Below are positions 12,211 through 16,730 of a DNA stretch of 16,730 nucleotides, in pieces; within the stretch, counting starts at the first letter, position 1; the number at the start of each line of letters is the position of its first letter. The notes under the pieces are model-generated. The model worked only from the letters and a program-made list of their open reading frames with translations, made no database searches and had not been told where the DNA came from. Source of the stretch: an uncultured Eggerthella sp. (GTDB taxonomy: Bacteria; Actinomycetota; Coriobacteriia; Coriobacteriales; Eggerthellaceae); the NCBI GenBank assembly GCA_900547965.1, contig URJE01000031.1:1-16730 (forward strand), read 5' to 3'. A program made the translations under genes and the position numbers.

Positions 12211-14754
12211 ATGGAGGCGCTGTATCGCAAATATCGTCCGTCCACGTTTGCTGATGTCGTGGGGCAGGAGCATATCGAGCGTACGCTGAAAAACGCAATC
12301 GAGCAGGATAAGGTCTCGCATGCCTATTTGTTCTGCGGTCCGCGCGGCACCGGTAAAACAACTACAGCTCGCATTCTTGCCAAAGCCCTGATGTGCGAAA
12401 AGGGCCCCACCATTGAACCCGATGGCACCTGCGAGGAATGCCAGGCTATTGCCCAAGGTACGCATCCCGACGTGTACGAGTTGGACGCCGCAAGTCGTAC
12501 GGGTGTTGAAAATGTGCGCGAGGAAATCATTAGCCGTGTAAGCTATGCGCCGACTCGTGGCGCGTGGAAGGTCTACATCATCGACGAGGTGCACATGCTC
12601 TCGACGGCGGCCTTCAATGCTCTTCTTAAGACTATCGAAGAGCCACCAAGCCATGTTGTTTTCATTCTCTGCACCACCGATCCGCAGAAGGTTCCTGAAA
12701 CCATTCTCTCGCGGTGCCAGCGCTTCGATTTCCATCGCATATCGATCGAATCCATCGTGGCGCGCCTTGGTGCTGTGTGCGCCGAAGAGGGTGTCGAGTT
12801 CGAGGCCGAAGCGCTTGATCTTATTGCGCATCGCGCCGAGGGCGGAATGCGCAACGCCCTCACTTCGCTTGAGCAGCTCATTGCGTATTGCGGAGGCAAG
12901 GCGACGCTTGAAGGAGCGCAAAGCCTTCTGGGTTCGCTTGATAACGCCGATCTCTCTGAAATCGTAGGGGCAATCGGTCGCAGGGATGCAGCAGCATGTT
13001 TCAACTGGGTCGCTCAGTATGTGGAAACTGGCGCCGACCTTGCCCAGTTTGTCCATGATTTGGCGGGGCATGTGCGCACGTTGTACCTGATGTCTATGGC
13101 GGGCCTTGATGTGGAGCTGCAAATCAGCGAATCGATGCGTACGGTAATGATCGAGGAGCTGAAGCTCTTTGGCCAAGATCGCCTTAGTCGCATGCTTGTC
13201 CTTTTAGGTGATGTGTCGAAGGAGCTGCGCGTTTCGAGCAATCCTCGCCTAACGTTCGAGATCGCTCTTACTCGTATGGTTCGCCCCGAATCGGATCTTA
13301 CACTCGAGGCCTTGGCAGAACGGGTCGAAGAGCTGGAGCGACGCTTGTCGGCATTGGGGAATGGTTCTGCTTCCGTCGAAGCTTCTCCTGTGGCATCGGC
13401 TCGTGCTGGCAGCAGTACTCCGCAATACACAGCTGCATCTGCCCAGCCTGCAGTGCATGTGCCTTCTGTTTCGGCGCCTGCGTCGGGTGGCTCTTTTGAC
13501 CAGCCTGTTTCCGCCGCTCAGTCGTCCCAAATTTCTGCAGCGCAGGTCTCGCTTGGTCAAAATGCCGCTCGTTCCCAGGCTCCCGTTTCTCAGCCTGCTG
13601 CTCAGCTGCCGCCGCAGGCATCGGCGCCTGTTGTTCCTCCGGTACCGCAAGCATCAGCGTCTACCGCCCAGTCGACGCCGCAGACATCGGCTGCTGCCCC
13701 CGCTGCTCAGCCTGCCGGATCTTTCCCCTCGGTCCCTGAGGCGGCCCAACCGCACCAGGCAACAACGCTTACCGCTCAGGTCGACTTGTCTAACCCTGCT
13801 GCCGTGCAGCGTCTGTGGCATTCAGTCACCGCTTCCCTCAGGAAGGTTAATCCTGCGCGTGGTGTTCTGTTTATGAATGCCAAGGTTTCCGCCGAGGCAA
13901 ATGGCCAGGGGATTGTGGTCGAATTCGGAAAAGATAGCGCTTTCGCATTTAACGCGGCTCAAAAAGCTGAAGTTCAAGAGCTGCTTGCCAAAACCATTCA
14001 AACTGTTGCGGGCGGAAATGTGCCGTATCGTTTGGCGTTAGCCGGCGGCAATCCATCGGCTACGCCCGTTGCTACACAGCCCGCGAGCGTTCAATCCGGA
14101 ACGGCGCCCCAATCGAATACCGTAACGCAAGCCGCCACGAACCCTTATGCCGCCAAGGCGGCCGCCGCAGTGCGCGCGGCGCAGGCGGCGGCAAAGGCAA
14201 GTCAGGCGAAGGCCCCGCAACCCGTAACTCAAAATGCCGCTTCTTACGCGGCCCCCTCTGCTTCTCAGCAAATGGGGGATAGCGCGGCTTCCTCTCCGTT
14301 GCCCGAATCTCAGATACAGCCTATGCCAAGGCCCTCTGCGGCGGCGCAGCAGGGTCCCGCGGCAGCGTCTCCGGGATCCGCCGATCCCGGGCCGGACAGA
14401 TACGGAATTGGGCGGCTCTCCCGTACCCCGCCGTTCCGGAGCCGTATGACGACCGGGTTCCCCTTGATGTGTATGGGGCAAGTGTCTCTGCCGGATATGG
14501 CGAAGATCCCTATGCTCAGCAATATGGGGCTTCATCAAGCCAGCAGTTCACGGCACCCGCTTCTTATGCGCAGCCTACTGTTGAGCCGGTTTCGGCGTCT
14601 GCGGGTTCCTCCCAAGCGGCAGCGCCGACAATCGTTGCGCCCTCTCGGACCAGCGGTGCCTCCAATGCCGCTGCGCCTGATTCATCCGTATCTGGCCAAA
14701 ACGAGGCGGAACGGATCAAGAGCATCCTCACTCAGAGTTTCGGCGAGGGGATAA
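12211..14754 (+). CDS. dnaX: DNA polymerase III subunit tau/gamma (clamp loader), C-terminus out of frame
   Basis: DnaX is the ATPase of the replicative clamp loader and, as tau, tethers the polymerases. Walker A GPRGTGKTT lies at 43-51, Walker B VYIIDEVHML at 121-130, sensor 1 FILCTTDP at 151-158, and the SRC arginine-finger motif SRCQRF at 167-172. A zinc-module position reads C62, D71, C74, C77, so one of the usual four cysteines is Asp. After the AAA+ and lid domains come a Pro/Ala/Gln/Ser linker (about 385-525), a folded module (about 525-613, NPAAVQRLWHSVTASLRKVN) and a second linker. The start ATG 12211 has AAGGAGG (12198-12204). Downstream of about 14400 this frame turns Arg/Leu/Pro-rich and stops at 14754, while the natural acidic C-terminus lies in the -1 frame to 14777. 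A missing base near 14403-14410 is likely. The intact gene would be 12211-14777. Confidence 0.93.
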   Translation: MEALYRKYRPSTFADVVGQEHIERTLKNAIEQDKVSHAYLFCGPRGTGKTTTARILAKALMCEKGPTIEPDGTCEECQAIAQGTHPDVYELDAASRTGVENVREEIISRVSYAPTRGAWKVYIIDEVHMLSTAAFNALLKTIEEPPSHVVFILCTTDPQKVPETILSRCQRFDFHRISIESIVARLGAVCAEEGVEFEAEALDLIAHRAEGGMRNALTSLEQLIAYCGGKATLEGAQSLLGSLDNADLSEIVGAIGRRDAAACFNWVAQYVETGADLAQFVHDLAGHVRTLYLMSMAGLDVELQISESMRTVMIEELKLFGQDRLSRMLVLLGDVSKELRVSSNPRLTFEIALTRMVRPESDLTLEALAERVEELERRLSALGNGSASVEASPVASARAGSSTPQYTAASAQPAVHVPSVSAPASGGSFDQPVSAAQSSQISAAQVSLGQNAARSQAPVSQPAAQLPPQASAPVVPPVPQASASTAQSTPQTSAAAPAAQPAGSFPSVPEAAQPHQATTLTAQVDLSNPAAVQRLWHSVTASLRKVNPARGVLFMNAKVSAEANGQGIVVEFGKDSAFAFNAAQKAEVQELLAKTIQTVAGGNVPYRLALAGGNPSATPVATQPASVQSGTAPQSNTVTQAATNPYAAKAAAAVRAAQAAAKASQAKAPQPVTQNAASYAAPSASQQMGDSAASSPLPESQIQPMPRPSAAAQQGPAAASPGSADPGPDRYGIGRLSRTPPFRSRMTTGFPLMCMGQVSLPDMAKIPMLSNMGLHQASSSRHPLLMRSLLLSRFRRLRVPPKRQRRQSLRPLGPAVPPMPLRLIHPYLAKTRRNGSRASSLRVSARG
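14371..14390 (+). other. Perfect hairpin at the dnaX frame break
   Basis: CCGGGATC (14371-14378), loop CGCC and GATCCCGG (14383-14390) form an 8-bp GC-rich stem directly before the point where the dnaX coding frame changes. No slippery heptamer lies 5-9 nt upstream. The hairpin may instead explain a sequencing or replication slip. Confidence 0.6.
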
Positions 14755-14777
14755 AGTTTGAGGAGCTTCCCGAATAG
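14406..14777 (+). pseudogene. dnaX C-terminal segment in the -1 frame
   Basis: In the frame that starts at multiples of three, the sequence reads NWAALPYPAVPEPYDDRVPL, then YGASVSAGYGEDPYAQQYGA, continues as an Ala/Ser/Pro/Gln linker in the same style as the upstream DnaX linkers, and ends in NEAERIKSILTQSFGEGIKF with EELPE before TAG (14775-14777). This acidic C-terminus resembles those of other actinobacterial DnaX proteins. No start codon or ribosome site precedes it, so it is the displaced end of dnaX rather than a separate gene. The frame is closed upstream only by a TAG at 14280-14282. Confidence 0.85.
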
Positions 14778-14791
14778 CGCCAGCCTTTCGG

Positions 14792-14797
14792 TACAAT
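14792..14797 (+). promoter_or_regulatory. Possible -10 box before the ybaB-recR pair
   Basis: TACAAT lies in the 84-nt gap between dnaX and the ybaB homologue. The -35 region is not convincing, so this is a weak candidate for separate transcription of ybaB-recR. Confidence 0.3.
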
Positions 14798-14861
14798 GCA
14801 AAGAAGTGCGGTCATTTTGGCCAATTAAGACGAAACGCCCAACCCCTAACAAAGGAGAATC

Positions 14862-15176
14862 ATGGGAATGAATATGCAGCAGATGATGCGCCAGGCGCAG
14901 AAGATGCAGAAAGAATTGCAGAAGGCTCAGCAGGAAATCGCCGAAATGACGTTCGAGGGCACTGCAGGTGGCGGCATGGTAACTGCTGTTGCTCGTGGCG
15001 ACAAATCCATCGAGTCCATCACCATCAATCCCGATGTGGTTGATCCTGAAGATGTTGAAATGCTTCAGGACATGGTATGTGCGGCTGTCAACGAAGCGCT
15101 TCGCGGCGTTGATCAGATGGGTAGTGCTCGCATGAGCTCCGTTACCGGTGGCCTCAACATCCCAGGTATGAGGTAA
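14862..15176 (+). CDS. YbaB/EbfC-family nucleoid-associated protein
   Basis: This 104-residue DNA-binding protein has the family layout: an N-terminal helix rich in Met, Gln and Lys (MNMQQMMRQAQKMQKELQKA), then the core TFEGTAGGGMVTAVARGD, SITINPDVVDPEDVEMLQDM and VCAAVNEALRGVDQM. YbaB dimers form a tweezer-like structure that binds DNA with little sequence specificity, and they are associated with the nucleoid. AAAGGAG (14851-14857) lies 4 nt before the ATG, a strong ribosome site. The dnaX-ybaB-recR order is one of the most conserved in bacteria and confirms the assignment. RecR begins 10 nt after its stop, so the two are cotranscribed. Length and motifs are normal; nothing is odd. Confidence 0.95.
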   Translation: MGMNMQQMMRQAQKMQKELQKAQQEIAEMTFEGTAGGGMVTAVARGDKSIESITINPDVVDPEDVEMLQDMVCAAVNEALRGVDQMGSARMSSVTGGLNIPGMR

Positions 15177-15186
15177 TTGCAATTCC

Positions 15187-15783
15187 GTGAACGCTTCATC
15201 GGCAATACAGAAGCTGCTTGACGAACTCGAGCGCCTTCCTGGGGTGGGTCCTAAATCCGCCCAGCGAATTGCGTATTGGATTTTGAACGAAGAAAAGGCG
15301 GATGCCCTTCGCTTGGCCAATTCCATTATCGAAGTGAAGGACACTGTCCATTTTTGCTCTCGATGCTTCAATTACGCTCAAGACGATCTTTGCGATATCT
15401 GCTCTTCCGAAAGGCGAGACCATTCCATTGTCTGTGTGGTATCGGAGCCGCGAGATATCCCGCCAATAGAGCGAACGGGCACGTTTTCTGGCGTGTACCA
15501 TGTGCTTGGCGGTGCCCTTTCGCCGCTTGAGGGTATCGGTCCAGAGCGTCTTCATATTGCCGAGTTGATGGCCCGCCTTACCGATGACTCAATCAAGGAA
15601 GTCATCTTGGCAACGAACCCAAACATTGAAGGCGAAACAACGGCCAGTTATCTTGCACGCCTTATCAAGCCCTTGGGTGTAAAGGTGTCTCGTTTGGCAA
15701 GCGGCTTGCCTGTTGGCGGTGATCTCGAATTTGCGGATGAGGTCACTCTTGGCAGGGCAATCGAATCCCGATTGGAGCTGTAG
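15187..15783 (+). CDS. recR: Recombination mediator protein RecR
   Basis: This 198-residue RecR works with RecF and RecO to load RecA onto gapped DNA. The helix-hairpin-helix region is at about 9-36 (LLDELERLPGVGPKSAQRIA). The C4 zinc finger is C57-x2-C60-x8-C69-x2-C72 (FCSRCFNYAQDDLCDIC). The Toprim domain follows (VCVVSEPRDIPPIERTG, YHVLGGALSPLEGIGPERL), with the conserved ATNPNIEGETTASYLARL and SGLPVGGDLEFADEVTL at the end. The start is GTG 15187, the only start that keeps the first helix. Its ribosome site is weak (GAGG about 13 nt upstream), so translation is probably coupled to the ybaB homologue, which ends 10 nt before. Confidence 0.97.
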   Translation: MNASSAIQKLLDELERLPGVGPKSAQRIAYWILNEEKADALRLANSIIEVKDTVHFCSRCFNYAQDDLCDICSSERRDHSIVCVVSEPRDIPPIERTGTFSGVYHVLGGALSPLEGIGPERLHIAELMARLTDDSIKEVILATNPNIEGETTASYLARLIKPLGVKVSRLASGLPVGGDLEFADEVTLGRAIESRLEL

Positions 15784-15797
15784 CTTCAGGAGGAACG

Positions 15798-15869
15798 ATG
15801 CTTCAATCGGAGCCGGATGCTGTCCGCTCTGATTGGAAAAGATCAAGCGAGGCAACCTTACATAATTAA
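15798..15869 (+). CDS. Candidate 23-codon small ORF after recR
   Basis: ATG 15798 is preceded by a full AGGAGG (15788-15793) with a 4-nt spacer, starting within 5 nt of the recR stop. It encodes MLQSEPDAVRSDWKRSSEAT followed by LHN and TAA. The peptide is hydrophilic with no signal or membrane segment and is not recognised. It may be a real short peptide, or the intact start of a downstream operon gene that has been deleted, since the ribosome site is much better than needed for chance. Confidence 0.4.
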   Translation: MLQSEPDAVRSDWKRSSEATLHN

Positions 15870-15908
15870 TGTTTGAATCTTCCCACTGCCCCTGAGGATT
15901 ACGGGAAA

Positions 15909-15948
15909 GCAAAAGAGCTCCTTGGAATGCACCAAGGAGCTCTTTTGC
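15909..15948. terminator. Bidirectional terminator between recR and the CarD-like gene
   Basis: A perfect 17-bp stem, GCAAAAGAGCTCCTTGG (15909-15925) with its complement at 15932-15948, has the loop AATGCA. A and T tracts at the stem base supply U-rich ends on both strands. It ends dnaX-ybaB-recR transcripts from the left and the CarD-like transcript from the right. Confidence 0.9.
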
Positions 15949-16008
15949 GATTTACAAGTAAAAGGTGTCAGCACTGTTTCAACGCGTGCACGACAAGGAG
16001 CAAGAATC

Positions 16009-16533
16009 TTACTTCGAACGACTCTCATGCTGAAGGGAATAGTCTCTTATAAAAGAAGGCACCTCTTCTATCTCCATATCGAGCACAATAGATAGTTCAC
16101 CATAAATACGCCTCTGTGCGTCGTCGAGCAACTTCTTATAGGTCAATGAAGCTCCGTGCTTCTTGCTTTCCTGCTCCTGTATGCGCGCATGCATTGATTT
16201 GCAAACCAGCAATAGTGAAAGAAAGTCGTTGGAACGGATCAGCTCACGGAAATGTTCTTGGACCAAATGTGAGTTCGTGTCTTGGAACGTGTCTGGTTCA
16301 AGGTCGAAAACCATGTCCAGCGAATGCAAAGCCTCTTCTTTATTAAGGGTATGGCGCAATTCGGCACTGCGCGAATGAGGCACATAGGCTTTTCCAAGGC
16401 GCTTCTCTATCGGAGCAAGTATGTAATAGAGCTCGTTTTCGTCTCCAGCAAGAGAAACATGAGCATCGTTTTGAATTACTTGGCAGATTCCCAGAGATGA
16501 ATAGATGACGTATTCGCCGACTTCATAAGGCAT
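16009..16533 (-). CDS. CarD/CdnL-TRCF-family transcriptional regulator
   Basis: This 174-residue protein starts MPYEVGEYVIYSSLGICQVI, the Tudor-like RNA-polymerase-interaction domain shared by CarD, CdnL and the transcription-repair coupling factor (about residues 1-60, through YYILAPIEKRLGKAYVPHS). A helical C-terminal domain follows (about 65-165), which in mycobacterial CarD binds the upstream edge of the open promoter bubble. CarD-type proteins bind the RNA polymerase beta subunit and stabilise open complexes, especially at rRNA promoters. The start at 16533 has GAAGG about 7 nt upstream; a longer frame to 16608 lies over a dyad and lacks a ribosome site. I do not see the tryptophan wedge of mycobacterial CarD, so DNA contacts may differ. 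Actinobacteria can carry several CarD-like paralogues, and this could be a specialised one. It is convergent with recR. Confidence 0.85.
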   Translation of the reverse strand: MPYEVGEYVIYSSLGICQVIQNDAHVSLAGDENELYYILAPIEKRLGKAYVPHSRSAELRHTLNKEEALHSLDMVFDLEPDTFQDTNSHLVQEHFRELIRSNDFLSLLLVCKSMHARIQEQESKKHGASLTYKKLLDDAQRRIYGELSIVLDMEIEEVPSFIRDYSLQHESRSK

Positions 16534-16593
16534 ACGGTCGCCTTCTTTCTTATACAAGCCTGTAACAATGATAAACCTACAGAGTGTCAGGTA

Positions 16594-16609
16594 TGTGTAA
16601 ATGTACACA
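16594..16609 (-). promoter_or_regulatory. Palindromic operator-like site upstream of the CarD-like gene
   Basis: TGTGTA (16594-16599), AATG and TACACA (16604-16609) form a perfect 6-bp dyad with a 4-nt centre, about 60 nt upstream of the start codon. A -10-like TATCAT lies on the minus strand at 16573-16568, so the dyad would overlap the -35 region. No known regulator family is assigned. Confidence 0.4.
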
Positions 16610-16689
16610 ACTTAAGGCGAACGGCGTTCTTCTGACCTGGTGTTTTGAAAAAAAGTGAAGCAAAATTGAAAAAAGTTACAATTCCCCCC

Positions 16690-16717
16690 TTGCAATCCCC
16701 CCGATGCGGGGTATTAT
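16690..16717 (+). promoter_or_regulatory. Divergent promoter at the right edge
   Basis: The -35 TTGCAA (16690-16695), a 16-nt spacer and the -10 TATTAT (16712-16717) point rightward, away from the CarD-like gene. The spacer holds the dyad CCCC-GATGC-GGGG (16699-16711), a position where a regulator could act. The gene it would serve is outside the window. Confidence 0.55.
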
Positions 16718-16730
16718 AGCTAAGCCTTCT

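Noticed and set aside
10898..12361. Long minus-strand open frame opposite folC, ffs and the DedA gene
   Set aside because: It runs antisense across three well-supported features including the SRP RNA, has no ribosome site and gives no recognisable protein. It is a by-product of codon bias.
12094..13176. Minus-strand open frame of 360 codons opposite dnaX
   Set aside because: It lies antisense to the conserved AAA+ domain of DnaX and shows no domain or start signal of its own.
14350..14395. Canonical programmed -1 frameshift signal in dnaX
   Set aside because: The hairpin is present, but no X XXY YYZ heptamer lies in the required window. A shift before the hairpin would insert an Arg-rich stretch unlike the flanking linker.
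1..16730. CRISPR array, insertion sequence, integrase or phage module
   Set aside because: No regularly spaced repeats, transposase or integrase motifs were found on either strand. The only repeat cluster is the short intergenic one at 1002-1170.

Overview
The window looks like chromosomal DNA of a Gram-positive actinobacterium, most likely a coriobacterium (Eggerthellales-like). The basis is gene content and style: an rlmB-YacP pair, an FldA/HadA-like class III CoA-transferase beside a 2-hydroxyacyl-CoA dehydratase remnant, an unaccompanied rpsB-tsf pair, an LCP protein with a LytR_C tail, a short SRP RNA, a long-linker DnaX and a CarD-like regulator, all in moderately GC-rich DNA using many GCT/CGT/GTT codons. 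No rRNA, complete tRNA, CRISPR array or transposase gene is visible. The taxonomic call is an inference.

Layout. Positions 1-799 hold the end of a surface protein with three SLH repeats in DNA with a different, strongly GC-ending codon style, followed by two hairpins (803-903). Around 960-1030 the character changes, and a cluster of inverted repeats (1002-1170) precedes the housekeeping part. Positions 1390-2839 carry rlmB and a YacP/Rae1-like NYN ribonuclease gene. Positions 3131-4542 carry a CoA-transferase with its own -10 box, a good ribosome binding site and a terminator. Facing it at 4608-4934 on the minus strand is a broken fragment of a 2-hydroxyacyl-CoA dehydratase/double-cubane protein. 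Positions 5057-6892 are rpsB and tsf behind a clear promoter and a structured leader. Positions 7060-11101 are the tight murA-LCP-folC unit. The SRP RNA gene (11178-11282) and a DedA-family gene follow. Positions 12211-15783 are dnaX, the ybaB homologue and recR, a common bacterial neighbourhood. A strong bidirectional terminator (15909-15948) separates recR from a convergent CarD-like gene (16009-16533, minus). A divergent promoter sits at the right edge, with its gene outside the window.

Most genes are core functions: rRNA methylation and ribosome-linked RNA cleavage, ribosomal protein S2 and EF-Ts, the first step of peptidoglycan precursor synthesis, folate polyglutamylation, protein targeting, the clamp loader and recombination repair. 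The unusual points are as follows: the left-end discontinuity, which may be an assembly join or acquired DNA; the dehydratase relic beside a CoA-transferase of the type that normally feeds such dehydratases; an LCP protein lacking the usual binding arginines; a dnaX gene whose conserved C-terminus lies in the -1 frame after a hairpin; and several uncharacterised dyad or leader structures. I did not identify a wholly new multi-gene system.
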